Source: Seriola aureovittata (Eukaryota > Chordata > Actinopteri > Carangiformes > Carangidae). From it: a stretch of 64,000 bases of DNA. The stretch lies in the NCBI RefSeq assembly GCF_021018895.1, contig NC_079377.1, positions 7,074,501 to 7,138,500 on the forward strand, read 5' to 3'. The notes under the pieces were generated by a model. It saw nothing but the letters and a program-made list of their open reading frames with translations, was not told the DNA's origin and made no database searches. Shown piece after piece: positions 39,053 through 54,000 of this stretch. The translations under genes were made by a program, and so were the position numbers. The number at the start of each line of letters is the position of its first letter. Position 1 is the stretch's first letter.

Positions 39053-42000
39053 AAGACATCCTCAGTCATTACGTTGTAACGCCAATGACAATGTGTGGTC
39101 ACTAGGCTTAGCTAAGTTTGTGCTCAGTCATGGTATAATGTGAACGTTATATCACAGACATAATATTACTGTTTGCCCCATTCATTCATTAAATGCTTCC
39201 AGAAATACTGAGTGATGTAATAGCTAAACCGGCTATGAGCAATTTGGTTTGTTTAATAGCTACTTCTGTTTACATGTTGATGTTGCTAACATTGGTCAAT
39301 GGTGTTTACCTTTATGAAATAGCCTACTGAGATTGCCAGCTTTGTGGTTGCAGCTGTTGTTAATTTAGCATTATTAACTACATCATTGATTTTGCTGTGG
39401 TGTGTGATAAACAGTGGAGATTTCATCAGTCCAGTCTGTCTGTTTCATAGTTTGCAACCATAAACACTGCGTTTAACTTCAAATAGCATCTTCGATGACG
39501 GTGTTCTAAAAACATGAAGGTCATCTATTTACATTCCTATCCTGACATCAAACCACACAAGACATTTTTTTTCCTATTTCTACAGATCTCGCCCTTTTCA
39601 CTCTACTAGTTTCTGCTGTTTTTCTGTCACCACAATGTGCTCGGTACTGCAGTGATGTGACCGTGACATCTACTCCAAATTAGACTATTTGGCAGCAATG
39701 TTAGCATGTTACCACATCCTCAGGGTGTGTATGTGTGTCCTCTTGATCTTGTTGTTAATATGGGGACTCCCTCATCAAAACAGTTTCTCATGAACCAAAC
39801 TAAGTTTAGAAACTGAAATCTGTTGCGTATGATAAAAATAAACTCTAATCAAACCAGGAATGTTGTATGCTAACACATTGCAATATTTTCTGCATGTTAA
39901 GATATAGCAGTCTTCCTCCTATGTGAGTTAATCTCCCCTGTTGAGCACCTTTAAAGCAACAACTGGCCTCTGACACCTTTGCTGCACTCCCAATTCCCAT
40001 ATTGACCGCCAATAGGCAGTATTACATGTCAAGTTGAAGGATTGCTGCTTCGTGTGGATGTGTCAGGCTCTGTGTCTGCTCATCCGCTCTCCAGGATCAT
40101 GCCAGGGTTACCCTGCTTGGTTGTTAAATCCACTAATATTTTCATTTTTCCTTTTCCTATTTAGTCAAAAGCTGCTCAGTCTCTGGGAGCAGGCCAGCCA
40201 ACTCAGCCCTATCTGAGGGTTGGTGGTGTGCAGCCAGTTATAGACATTCTCTAAGCTGAACCTGTTATGCGCAGCTCATGTTGATGAAGTCATTATACAA
40301 TGTGTGTTATTTTTCAGATAGAAACAGTCTTCACACAACAGCTGCATGTTTGCCCTGCCTGGGCTTGACTGGTTCTCGGGGGGGTTTCCTGGGAGGAAAT
40401 ATGTGATGTGATCCAGCCAGGTCCTCTCCAATTTGAGTATTTCACAAAAGCTGCCAGATGAGAGGGAATCCAATCACAGCTTCCCATAGCAAAATTGCCT
40501 AACTGCATACAAGCCATGGATCTGGCTGTCATGTATGTAAAGACCACAGGAGCCATGTAGAGACACAGAAGAGGCACTGGTGACCTGCAATTCATCTAAC
40601 AAACACGTCCACATTTCTTCAGGAGAGTGGATGTGCTACAGCTGCTGGCCTTCAAGCCGTGTCTTTGTCCTGTGCGCTCTTATTAACCATGATCTCCAGC
40701 CTTGTAACCAAGCCAGTTCTTGAACATGATAATGCAGATGAGTGAGAATGTGTGTGGGCTGTGCTAACCCTCACTACACGTAAATGCTAATAACTTTGTC
40801 AGTTCGCTAAGGTTTTTCCTGCATGTGGTGTTTTTTTTTCTTGTGGAGCTTCATGCCATAAGGTCAGGAGGAACACTCATTAGAAAGTACTCTGCTTCAT
40901 ACACTTTCTTCGAGCTAAAGCTATTACCCCTTTGTTACTTTTATAACAGAGTTCTACAAGATGCCAACAAAATGTTCAGGCAGAAATATTAATATTTTTT
41001 CCTTCCTGCTTATCCACTGTCTGCATTAGGGCTGGCACCAAAACCTCAGAGAAAAGGTTCATTAAAGCCCTTTTTGCTTTCAAATCCAAACAGCGACACA
41101 ATCAGCTGAGTACTTCTCATTATTTCATCTCAAGTTTAGAAGTGGACTTATTTGTTTTTTGCCATATAGACCCACATTCAAAATCCAAATCCTCTCATTA
41201 TACTAATAAAACCATCCTGTGATGCCATGAATAGTTACTGGAGGTTTTAGGTGTCTACAAGCATCAAAAAAGGATAAAGAAACACTCACAAAATTAAAAG
41301 ATAAATATCAATGAACATGTGTTACAATGAGAAAGGTGAGCCTTTTCACACTAAAATGCCACAATAGCCACTGTTGGGTTATGGCAGATTTACACACTGC
41401 TGAATGCAGCACAGGATGAGTGTAACAGCAGGAAATAAAAAACAGAAAAACTGATCGTGAGAGCGATACCATATGGCTGTGTGGGTGACATCAAACAGGG
41501 AAGCAGGCCTCAAAGCAGAGGTGCTGTTTGACATAACTTACAAAGTGGAATGAAGATCTGATCTGGACTTTGTCAGATGCATCAAGCAAATTTACATTCT
41601 TTCATTCAATGTGAATTGTAGAGAGTGTCAGGGCTATTTATTTATCATGAGAGAATGGCAGATGGTAAAATGCTTTTCGAGGGGCAAGCGGATTAGGATT
41701 ACCATGAAAGTAGAGAAAATAGTTAAACATCGCATAATGCATAAATCATTCATAAATAGAGATAGCAGAATATTTGCTGTGAACTACAACATGTCAAATG
41801 GCCAGTATCACTTCTCAGTTAAAAAGTAAAAATGTTGAAACTTATGTCAACAACCACAGTAGACAGACGGATGTTGATGTTGTACGTGGACTGTTAATAA
41901 AATTCTGTTCTCACAGAAAGTGCCCAAAACAGAGACTTTGAAATCAGTGATTAAGATAAAATTCTCTGGTTTTGGTTTCCTCTGTGTTGCACTGACTGGC

Positions 42001-45000
42001 AGCAGCAGACCGATAGGAGGTGCCTGAAGGTGTTTGCTCAGGAGATGGGAGGCTGATTAGATATTGTACATGTAAGAGACTCAAGGTTTATGGCAGGTAA
42101 ATGAACTAAAGGAGAGTTAAACCATGAAGATTTGCGTAAATGAGTGTCACCCACGGAAGTCTTTCTTTTCTGATGACAAACAGCTGTGGAATAGTGGAGC
42201 TAGTCAAAGGCACAGTTATGGACGGTTATATTATCGTGACACAACAGCTGGCCTTAACACGCACATCTCACATCTGAATATCTGGAGTCCATTTATAGTA
42301 AACCTGAAATAAAAATTCCACTCCAACACGTACTCTGAAATCTGATATACCTTTCTCTTAGCATAACACGGATCGCTGAAGGCTAATTTCCTCTGATAAT
42401 ATTTATTCCCTATGTCCTTTCTAGTTCTTCCCTTTCTGTGTTTATCCCTATGAGCTTTCTATGACAACATTACTGCCCACTCTCCCTGCCTCCTGCTTGA
42501 TTTACATGTGAAAGCTTAATAGTAGGGTTAGATACAGGTGCTATTAAATGTAATTTGGAGGTTCTTTTCAATATAACCAAATGTGTCACTGGCAGCCTCT
42601 AGATCAAGCTTCATCTCATTCACGGATTTGCTGCGTCTTTGCTCTATCCGAGTATAATCTGATTACCCATTTTGGTGTTGATGCAAGGTGCAACAAGGAT
42701 CAAAACACATGCACGGGGAAGATCATCTAAATAAGGATTAAGGTTTGTTGTGGGAGGAGGAAGACTTCTAATTAGCCAAGCCCTGCTACAAGAGAAGACC
42801 AGAGTGCTGTCAAGCTCAGTTTCTACTTATAAAACTACATATAAAAAAACCCCATAAAACTCAAAAAGCTTTTGGCTTGATGGAAATAATGGGAACAAAA
42901 CACATCCCACTGTACTACATGACCTTATAGTAGGAAGACTTTAACACAAAAGGCAAGATTTTGTCATCATCTCCAGTCTAGCAGAGTCGTAACAATGCAG
43001 CAGGGAGGGGGGAGAGGGGTAATTCTCCCCAGTCTCCCTGATTTGCATGATTTCACTGAGAAACACTGTAATATATCTATATTAGTGTCAGTGTCCTTAT
43101 GCATGTTTGCTGTGCTGCACCAAAGGGTAGAGCTAGATGCTAATAACCCACAGTGAAGGCCATTTAAAAACAAGAAGGGATCCCTATGAGGGCCTTTCAG
43201 GTCATTCACGCCAGAGACACAATTCAGTCAGACTGATCAGAGAGCTCATAAGTGTGGGGTGTTACTAAAATAGGCAGCGCTGCGCTTTTCAAACACCAAT
43301 CCACAACAAAAAAAAAAAGCATCTCAAAAGATCCCCCCGAGTAACAATAAAATTGCTAAAGTGGGTCTAATTAGCATGGTTAGTAGAAGGAAGCTTTGCA
43401 CTCCACTCTTGAATATGAATCAAATTATTTCACTTGTTGGCAGATCAAATAAAAGCATCAAAAAATCAAAAAAATATCCAATGACTTGTTGACTTTAGTG
43501 TGATAACTGTGGGCTAATATTAAAAAATTAAACAAGGTGATGAGAGCTGCTGCAGATGTCTGCTGAAAATAGTCAACAATATTATTCCATTTTGTTGGAC
43601 ATGGCATCATTTTGTGTTATGTTGGAAGATTCATCTTGAGAGACACAATGACCTTTTGAAAAAAAATTCATGCAAATGAACTACAGTATAGCAAAATACT
43701 TTTACTGGAGGGAGAAGAGCTGTGGAGCAGAATATGCTTTACATCTATACAGCAACCACATTAGCAGAAGGTGCTGAGGTAGTCTGTGTCACGCATGATG
43801 GACGGTCATACAGCACAGCTCCACAGAGTACTGTTTCCCAGCCTCCGAACTCTTCTCCAGCTTTCTACTACTGTCCCAAGGAAGTGTCCAGTCAATACAG
43901 TATCTGTTTCGGTCTAGCTGTCGCTTAGAAAATCAATGGCCTCCCTCTATTTCTAGCACTGTTTTCCACACGGTCTCTTGTAAGCTTCCCTCAACCTGAC
44001 TGGAACCAAAGCAAGAGCTAGATATCTCACAGCCTCCTACTGAAGTGACTATCCACAAGAGATGGGTGACACTTTCTTAATGCGACAACTGTGTAACATG
44101 GTGCACGGAGTGCTGCTGTAATTAATAATACTAATCCAACATCACTTTATATGTGCTCTTAGAAAAAGACAAACAAGGATAAGTAGGAGAGGAAAACACA
44201 CTGTAGAATGGGTATGATGAATGAGCAGGCTCACTAAGTGACTAATGCCAGGGGATAAGAGAGAGTATTTCCCCCCTGTTGTTAATACTTTAATAAACAA
44301 GGACATCCACTATTTTCAAGTAATATATCCAGTCTAGGTACTAATTAATGTTCCTGATAAATACGCACCGTTAAAGATGTGTCAAGGGACTAATTAGATC
44401 AGTGGAAGAAAAGTCGCTATGCATGCAGTGATATCACATGGGACTGTCGAGTAAAGAGGGAGAGCACCCACTCTGTCATGTGGTGGAGACCCAGCTGACT
44501 CAGTCTTAAGGAAATCCTCCCTGCTCCATCAAGAGGAAACCAAGGGCTAATATAATACCTTGAGATCCATAAGTAACAACCAGCAGAAAAGCCAGATGCA
44601 GAATAAATGAAATGTGATTCGTCTTTACGTGGCAAACGGCCACTTAAAACAGCATCTGAGCTGTGAAGAGGAGCAGGGACAGGGCCTTGGAGGGAGTGAG
44701 GGGACACACCAGCCCCCAGTAAGCCTGTCTTAACCACACCTCTAACCAGGTCCAGGTGGACTCTCGCTTCAGTGCCAGATCCTCAGAATTGGGTCAACTA
44801 ACACAGGAGGGGAAAAAAGCTCTCAAGGAGATACATAATATAATGCAGACGAGGAGGACGCTGTTGTGTTTGTGACCACACAAAACTTGGCTCAGCGTTA
44901 GCTAATGGTGCTAATATACTCCACAAAGCCATTTTGCCAGGATGAGAGGAACCCACATTGACCCTGTGACCTCTGGAGGAGCACTTCTATATTACCATTC

Positions 45001-48000
45001 TACATGTCTGTGCTTTGACCTTTTCAAATCCCTCTTTAAAGGTTGCGTGTTCCTGTGTCTGTGGGCTGCGAGGGCTCTGCTGGAGCAGCCGGCGGACTGA
45101 GCGCACCTTGCCTCTCCACAGAGTGACCTACAAAGCTATTGTATTAAAAGAACCATATTTATCACTGCTTGCCACACCACTCTGTTCTACCTGCTTCATG
45201 AAGAACATAACCCTTCCTCAAACTCAAGTGCTCCTCCACTTGGTGCTTTGAAAAGCTTTTTAGGCATGATTGGTTTGAGGGATCTTTGAAAAGGAAGCCT
45301 ATCGCGTGGCTGCTTTGTGAGGTGAAAATGGTATTCAGCAGCCACTTAAAGTTTAATCAGTCTGTGATATGTCTCTGCTGGGCCATTGAAACACAAGGCT
45401 GAGCTAATATAGGCCATGACTGCTTGCTGATTACAATGGGGCTGTGTCATTTCTTTTTTTTTCTTTGAACTGTCACTGTTTATTACATTTGCATTTGTAA
45501 TTATTTCTCATGAACATCATGCAGATTCTGTCAAACTGAATTCCTGACTATTGAAAATGATGTGAACCCTAAAACCTGAAATACTGACAGAGTGCTGACA
45601 GCAAGATTGGTTCTGAAGCCAACAGTAAGGCCTGAGTATAAAGGGTTAACCTGAAAGTCTACACTAAGAGCACAACCTTTCAGCTTCCAATCTTTTCATG
45701 TTTTCAGATTACGAATGAAGCTGTCAAGATGACAGGTAACAAGGGCCTTTGGAGCAACAGGGGCTTCAGGAAAGGCTGTAATGCAGGAGCATCAATGAAT
45801 ATCTATTATTACATGTGTAGCAATTATCCAACGAACACCTCTACTGCCAGCCCCCAGCCCACTACCCTGGTGTGCTGTGAACAAATACGGTCGACCAACT
45901 GTGGTTCCAGTGCCACAGAGCATCAGTGTCCATACACAACAACTTCCTTCAAAATGAATAGCACTTTCATATGAGCAAATAAAACAGTTAAAATATATTT
46001 TGTTTCTAAGCTACAGCTGACATCATATCAGACAGCTCTGATTTAGCAACAAAACAAAACAATTAGCTGGAAACACTCTGTAACCAAGAGTAAAGAGGCC
46101 CAAGGCAAACAGAGCCACAAGTTCCCCGTAATTCCTCCAATAATCTAATTAAGATACTTACTGGAACCATGGCAAGCTAATGAGAGGGCTATGACACATT
46201 TGTAGTCTAAAGACTCTCTCGCTTTATCTGTGTGCACTGGGAAAATGGAATTATTTCCACAAATGCATCTGCGGTCTGATATCCTTTCTCTCCTGGAATG
46301 GTTTTGTTTTGCCTGCCCTATCTCATCTGCTCATCTCCACTCCAATCTTATTGTTAATTCTTCCAAGACGGGAACCCAATGCAATTCCATTTTAATGATT
46401 AAAAACAGAGGTTTCTAGAAAACTTAAGTAGGTTAAATAAACAGTGGAACTCCGACGGGCATAAAATGACTGCAGCACATCTCCGTATCAGATATTTATA
46501 GCTCAGAGTAACAGTGGCTAGTTGTGATATGTCTCTCTCCGCAGGGATGTGGCTGTGGCTCTGTTCTGACATACAGTGTATCAGTGTCCTACTGTCTTTG
46601 CGACCTGAACATACAGAGGCGCATGTTGACAATAGTGCACACACAGCGGAAACATGCCGTCCTTTGTGCGTCCTGTCCGGTGCGCATCCTATCCTGTGTG
46701 CTGTGACCAAATCTTTAATTCATGTGTTGTGTCTGTGTCTGTGCTGGGTCCGCGCCGTGTTTTGGCCGATGGCTGCCTGTCTGACAAGGGTGGAGGGGTG
46801 AGGGGTGTTGATATGGAGGTGTAAGACAGTTTGGTGGGGTTAGGTGCATTTTAAAAATGGAGGCAGATGGCAGCATGTGAGAATTTCAAGTAGACTTCAC
46901 TTCCTGCTTTGCGTTGACTGCGGGTCGGCAGGGTCAACAGACAGCTTTGCGATTGTAGCCCATGCTGCGCACACAGGAAGAGAGTGGGTCACTCTTTTAT
47001 CACCAAGACATATTGAAAAAGCAGCTGAGAAAAGATCACAGCAGCACAGGGGGAACGCAGACCCAGAGGTATATCTCTCCTGCTTTCACTTACCCAGATA
47101 AGGCGCTGAGCCTGACAGCACTTTCATTTCTGCCACTTGCTTATTTCATTTGATTGAGCTTTAATGGGTTTTGGTGGATAACATCCCTTTGTTTTTCACT
47201 GTATTTTTTTTCTAATTGAGATTCAGTATGACATGTTGAAGTCCTTTTGTTTTTGTAGCACCAGCCTACTGCAAAATGAAACTGAGCTTTTGTGAACATG
47301 AGGGCAACCATCAGGAAGGAATTTAGTTTCTCTTCATCTTTAAAACCAGAAACACAGTTTCTCACCTCTTCCTCTGCGCTGCTCAGCAGAGATTGAAAAA
47401 TCCCTGCTTTCCTTAGAATATTCACTTTGAAGAAGTAAAACACCTATAAAACACGCTAAATTGACAAAGACATGGGTGAGGTGGTATTTGTAAAACCAAA
47501 AGGAAATGGATAAAAGTAACGTCTGTATATATAGTAGGCCGTGTGTGGGGGCTGCAAGCGTAATCCCAACATTGAGGGAGAAAGAAACTTGACTATGCCA
47601 TGAATAAGAAAATGCATTAGAGCTGAAGCAGTATAAATTCTCACTACCTTGAATGATAGCACAAATTTACATTTTTTTTTACTCATTGAAATTCATCTTT
47701 CCTCAATGGTATGCTATAATTGGCACAGTTTAGTAATCTGTGGCAACTGTATGAATATGAATGCACAATACTACCATAGGATATACTATATTTCAAATCA
47801 GCAGGCACATCTATCTTTCAGCATGTCCCAATTAAATTTGACATTCTGTATGAGGCAGCTTTGAGCAGTCAGTGGTGTGTGTTTATGAATATGTATTTTT
47901 TTTTACTGTGTCAATTAAGCATCGGATAAACGTCCATGATATGCTTTTCACGAGCTTAAGTGTAGTCAAACTAATTCTAATTAGCTGGTTTATATGAGAG

Positions 48001-51000
48001 GCTCAGATTAAGTGCAAAGAGCTGTGGATGTCCCATCGGCACAAGGCTACGAGCCCATATGTGAGACTGTGTGTGTTTTGTAGGAATAATAAATCGTCTC
48101 ACATGTTTTACACTTCAGAGTTGTTCAGCCTTGGCGCTTAGTGGATTCACTTGCCAACATTCCCGAGAAAAAAAACAGACATCTGTAAGGCATTTCCAAA
48201 GTTGATGGTTGATGTGCTTTGGACAGTGTCATTAAAACATCCCAGGTTACGGCCAGTTATAAAAATGCCCAGCTATCCAGGTGTCAGGAGACATTTACTG
48301 GACTCCAACTGGCTTTGTGAGGCAAAAGAGGATTTGGAAGTTTTCATGAAAAGACAAGTAAACGTGTATGAAAACCTCTCCACCTAAAACTGCAGGAAAG
48401 CATCCAGAACGAGGATTAAGGTTCAAATTCCATCTGCGTGACGGACAGACAAGTACTTAGCAGACAATTATAATCTGTTAAAAAGCTAATAAAAGAACCA
48501 CCATGCTGTTTTAGAATGAGGTGTGCCAGGCGGGGACTGATGCTGGCTCTCTCCCTCTGATTGGCGGTCTGCTGATGAGAGGTAGACATCCTATCTACAG
48601 CCCCAGTCCCCACAACAACCTCAGGCTTAGGGGGTCAGAAGTCAGACCTGCGATCACATCAATCACACATCCAGTGTGAACACTACATGGGTTAATTTGG
48701 GATCTAATTTATCTGGGATGGCTTTCTGCCTCATATCAGTATATACGCCTCATGGATGTAACACAAGTCTTTACTGCTCCATTGAGGAGAGAGCAACCCC
48801 CACGTGCCTGCTTCAGCGACTCGCTGCAGTAGGCATGAGATCAAAATGGAACTACTTTTTGATGTTTCTCTTCAATCTGAGAAGAAATACTAATAAGCTG
48901 AACATCCAGCTCTGATATGAAAAGTACTGAGAAATAAAACTCAAACTGTCAGTGGCAGTCTGAATTTGGGTTTGTGCTACTGCAGGACAACCAACCAGGA
49001 CAACCTAAAGTGTCGCCTCTTTCATCTGGTTGGACACAAGTACATCAGGGAACTCATTAAGATGGCAGGCGTTCAAACCAAAAACTCAGCATCCCTTCAG
49101 GGAAACATCTGTGTGATATCCATGCCTCCAGCGCCACCCTGCCCCGCCCAGTAACTCAGGTTACAAGGTTAATTGGTATCCAGGACGGTCTAACATGTGG
49201 TAGAGATGTCTGATGATACCAACTGATTCACTGATATACAGCCAAGTGGTGTGCTTTGTAATATCCTGCTCTTTGTATAATTTAACTAAGCAGCTGTATT
49301 TCAAATTTCTGTCAGTATAATTCCAAAGAGAAAAGCAAAAATACAGAAAAGGCACGGACATATTGAGGATGCATCGGGAACAAACTTACAAAACGATGAA
49401 TAAAGCTGAAAGGTAAGCGGAAATGAGACATTTTATCGCTCTTCTCCAGTAAGGGAGGTAGGAGGAGTGCTTCAATGAGTCAAAGGTTTAAGATACATTT
49501 AAACCGTGCCAAATGCAAGTTTGTTTTATTATCAGTTTTTGTCTGAAACTTTATAAACCTATCACCAATGTTATGCCTTTATCTCTACTGTTTGGATATG
49601 CATGTGAGCCCAGAGGATGAAAATATTTATTCTCTTGCTAGCAGTGGATAATAGGATGTACCCTTGAGCCAGTGGGCTGGCAGGAGAATACAAAGACACA
49701 CACATGGAGATGAATCAATACTGATGATAATATGAGCTGGATGCAGTGAGTCAGCTTGGGTCCAGGCTCTGTGACCTGTCACATTCAGACATAAAGCAGT
49801 GACTCCAAAGATTAAGGGGAAGCTCTGCCTCTGTTCTCTGCCTGTAACTGAAATGTTTAAGTTGTCCTTTAGATCCCTCCTGTATGCTATGGCCGTGAGC
49901 ACAGTCTTTAGAAGTGGATTGTGGGGAAACCTGATGTAAATATGTGCAGCTGGCTGCTCATGTGGTTTTGTTCATTCTGTGCAGCTCGCACGGTACAGTA
50001 TGGATTTCTATGAAAATAACCTTTTTAAACTCAGTTTGAAAGTTAACCTCTTGAAAAGTGCATTCGCCATCTGAAAAACATTTAAACAAGTGCTCTCTAT
50101 ATGAACTCTTATAAGTGCTCTTCGACAAAATGAAGTGACTGGAATGGTCCAAGGTGTCACTGCACAAGACTCGGATAATTACAACCTATGTGTGGTCTCT
50201 GGATGTAGCAGTTAATCCTGTGTGATGGGCCTGACTGTATCTGACAATCTGGACTGTCTGAAGACTGACTGACATTCTTGACATTACACTGAATCTGCCA
50301 ACATTTACAAATACTGCAGAGAGCAAAACAAGGCTGCTGCAATGGAAAAGAATAAACATCTTTCTTCATGGAAACTGAATCTATGGTCCCTCTTGGTTAA
50401 AGCAACTGTGCCAATTTAAAAATAACAAATACAGACACAGAGACTTCAGGGACCCAAAGCTTTTACTGTAAACTGTAGCAGCCGGCAGGGATATCACACT
50501 GCTGATAGATACTTCCAAATAAGATATGAGACACGGGTTCTCTTGTGTGTTACCTCATAACCTTTCAATTATATATCCTCATAACATTTCAACTTTTATT
50601 GTCAGATATGATGCTGATAAATGTCACATAAACTGCAAAGAACATAATGGCTGCAGTCGCTCAGGCTCTGCTGAAACAACACAACATCCCAACAAGATGA
50701 GAGGGAGCCAGAGCACAAGTTGACTGCCACAGCTACATGCATTTTTACAATCCACAGTTCAGATCCATATTTTTTTAATTACTCTGAATATAAATTATGC
50801 ATGGGTCAAACGCTATCTAGTTCACACTAGTTTGACTCCTTCAATGGCTGTTTTCAATCAGATTCCAGTCTGGGATAGTCAGTTCTGGAGAGGAACTCTA
50901 ATGAGTAAGACACACTTACATCCAGGCTATTCCATCCACTTTATGCTTTTGAAATTACATTAACCTTTTTAAACACGGTTTTCAGAGGATTTTGAAGGCG

Positions 51001-54000
51001 GCTAAGTATTGCATCACTAATTGACTGCTTAGCAGAGGAAATGTGGTGGAAAATGACAAGATTATTAGATACAGAGTGAGAATGGAGTGCCAAAGAAAGG
51101 GCTCACTGTTAACACCTTCAAAAATGCCAACAAATAGTAGGAACACTGCACTAAAATCCGTCTGTATGAGAGGGGGAAAGACAAACTTATGTTCACACAC
51201 TTTCAGACTACGGCAAAGTCATAAATGCACACCCACACTAGGTAAGTCACATTTTGCATGAAAATGTGATAAAGATGACTATCTCAGAGGTGCAGCTAAA
51301 TCCAGACTCACACAGGCCGCTTATGTTGCCCCTACCATAAACATGTTAAATTCAATAAGAGCTTGATACTATTTTAATAAGAGGAAAGGCTTGCAGCTTA
51401 AATAACTTTGTTTTTCTTCCACAGAGCTCCCCATATCACATTTCTCAATTTCAGGCTTTTTCTAATATCCCCCATCCCCTGAAGGAACACTTGTATGTTT
51501 CAGTCAGTGTTCAGTAGACTGCATGGGTTCACTCCTCTAACTCTTACCACATGTGCACTGACTGGGGCCGCACTGCGCACCAGATAAAGCCTCTGTAAAA
51601 CACGGCCATGCTTATCTCCCCTATTCAAGTCCTTCAATTATTACTAAATAAAAGATCACCCCAAAAAGTATTGCTGACATGGTGTACGGCAGCCTTGACA
51701 CAACACACTGTCACAGCTTGAAAGCAAAATCTAAATCAATTTAGATCAAGTATTGATAAGGATTGGGTTGGGGGAAAAGGAGGTGACTGATACACAGGGC
51801 ATAAGAAAGTATCGCAGCAGATGATAAAGCAGAGATGTTTTTTAAATTTTCTGACACAAAGGAATCTATGAAAGTCTGCTGCGCTGTTTGACTGCAGTCA
51901 GACAGACAGACAGAGAGAGAGATCTAAACATTGGCATATGAATTCTTTATGAAGAAATTAATTGTTTTTGTCTATTGGATCGGGTTGAGCTAGACTGCCG
52001 CACATCAATGTATTTACTTTCCTATTATTATTCACTATAAATCAATGACCTGAAGAGTCTTCTGATCGTTTTATTTTCATTAAACTCAGCCAAATTTCCT
52101 CTCATATAATATTACTGAAATCACCCAAACGTTACACAATAAAACAACAAGGAATGAGTGTAACTACAACTGCTCACAGCTCCAGCCTTATTGTTTTACA
52201 TGCTACACTGCACAAAGGGGCAATACTTATTACAGAGAGCAACACTGCTGCAAGTGTAGATTGGCTTGAACATATAAAGATGCACTAATTCTGAAATGGG
52301 CCATGAAATACACAGGACTGTAGATTATTGCTGGTCACAGAGAGAGGCTAATCAGCTCACCAAATGAATGATGAGGAGTGCTGAATTGAAGACTCCCCCT
52401 CGCTCTCCCCATTATCCGGCGACGTGCAGAGAGGCTGCCTGGTGTGAACACACAGACTTCATGCCCGTGCAGTGGGCATTGGCCCACGCTGGGCATCCCG
52501 CGCGCATCAGATAATTGGTAGAGCACCACCACGTGAAGCAGTGTGCCGAGGGGACGGCGTGCAGAGAAAAACACACAATTTCAGCAGATGGCTTGTCTGA
52601 TGAACAAACAGCATGTGAAGACGGAGCGAGACGAAGAGGTAGAAAGAATGGAGAGCATCCTCAAAATATAAGGAAAGCTGTAGACTGAGAGAGAGGAAGC
52701 ACAAATGTGTTTTCTTGTGTGTGCATTTGTGTGTCTGCACACATCCTGACTGACATATAATACAACAAAAGTGGAAAGATCTGACGCTGACTGGCAGCAC
52801 ATTCGTTCATTATCACACAACATTGGTTTCTATCAGTATTTCCTAACAATCCCAGGTGTCAGAAAATCAAAACGCAGTTGAGCAGCCATGCAGGGAGGAG
52901 AAAATCAAATATGTCACAGTAACAACAAAACACCATATATTGGGCTTTTGATGACACAATAAACAAGCACACTGAGCAAAACAGTGCTTAGACACTGCAG
53001 CAACAGTAAAGAGGATATCATTACAGCACTTCAGTCGCTTTATTCCACAGTATGGGTCAGAAGAAACAAGCTAACAGAGCTGAATCATTGTGACAGGGTT
53101 AATGACTGTTTCTGTCTTCTAAACTCCGGCTGTGGAGCAGCTGGGCCTCAGGGACCCAGGTGACAGTTTTTCTGTCATATCCACCCAGTCACACTCCACT
53201 TCTTCACCTCACTTCACCACCATGATGCCATGACGCTTTCTCCCCTGACACTGGCACTCAACCGCAGCGCCTCGGCTCCTCACCTGCAGGCCTCGCAAGA
53301 CCTGAGCATGTTTAAATCAAAACCACTTGATTATATACACCCATGTCACTCTGCTGACGGAGAGACAATCAAGCTTGGGGGAAATAGCGCTCACAGTTCT
53401 TTGGTTTGTTTAATCATAATTACGTGGCAGATGGGTGGGGCCTGAGACACAGACCGACAACACGCTACAGAGGAACAGAGGAACCTTCACTCAGGTGTGT
53501 ATTCGAAACATAATTTAGTATGCTTCTTTGATTCACACATCATCTGTGCGCTATACAGGTTAGAACAGTATTATTGGACCCTAATAAGAAAAGGGGTAAG
53601 GCATGTCTTCACAATATGAAGCACAAAAACATACTGATTCAATTTAAAAAAAAAAAAAATTACATTATTATCTAACATTTTATAACATATTATTTATTTA
53701 TGATTTTTTTATTTTGTAAATTTTATCCCTCTTCTTTTTCTCTTATTCTGATAGATATTATTACACATATCCTTTTATCACATCCTCATGAGAATTCCAT
53801 GACAAGTGACAAAGAAACTGTTCAATCTTCTAAATCATTAGAATATTCTTACTGATTTCAATATAGTGCACAATATCAAGTGGCTGACATGCAGGAAATG
53901 TTTGAGGTGTCCTGATTTTAATTTAATTTGAATCTTTAGAAATTTAACTGACACCTGCTGATAATCAGAAGAATTACCTGTGGCCATAGCTGCAAAGAAT

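Noticed and set aside
46399..46801. GC-richer region with overlapping Cys-rich frames on both strands
   Set aside because: Frames on both strands are of similar length and show no known motif. Possible splice signals do not give a consistent gene model.
51548..51592. Possible 45-nt minus-strand exon with donor TGTG|gtaaga
   Set aside because: It is open in frame, but the peptide (RLYLVRSAAPVSAHV) does not match any part of a macrodomain, and the acceptor tract is weak.
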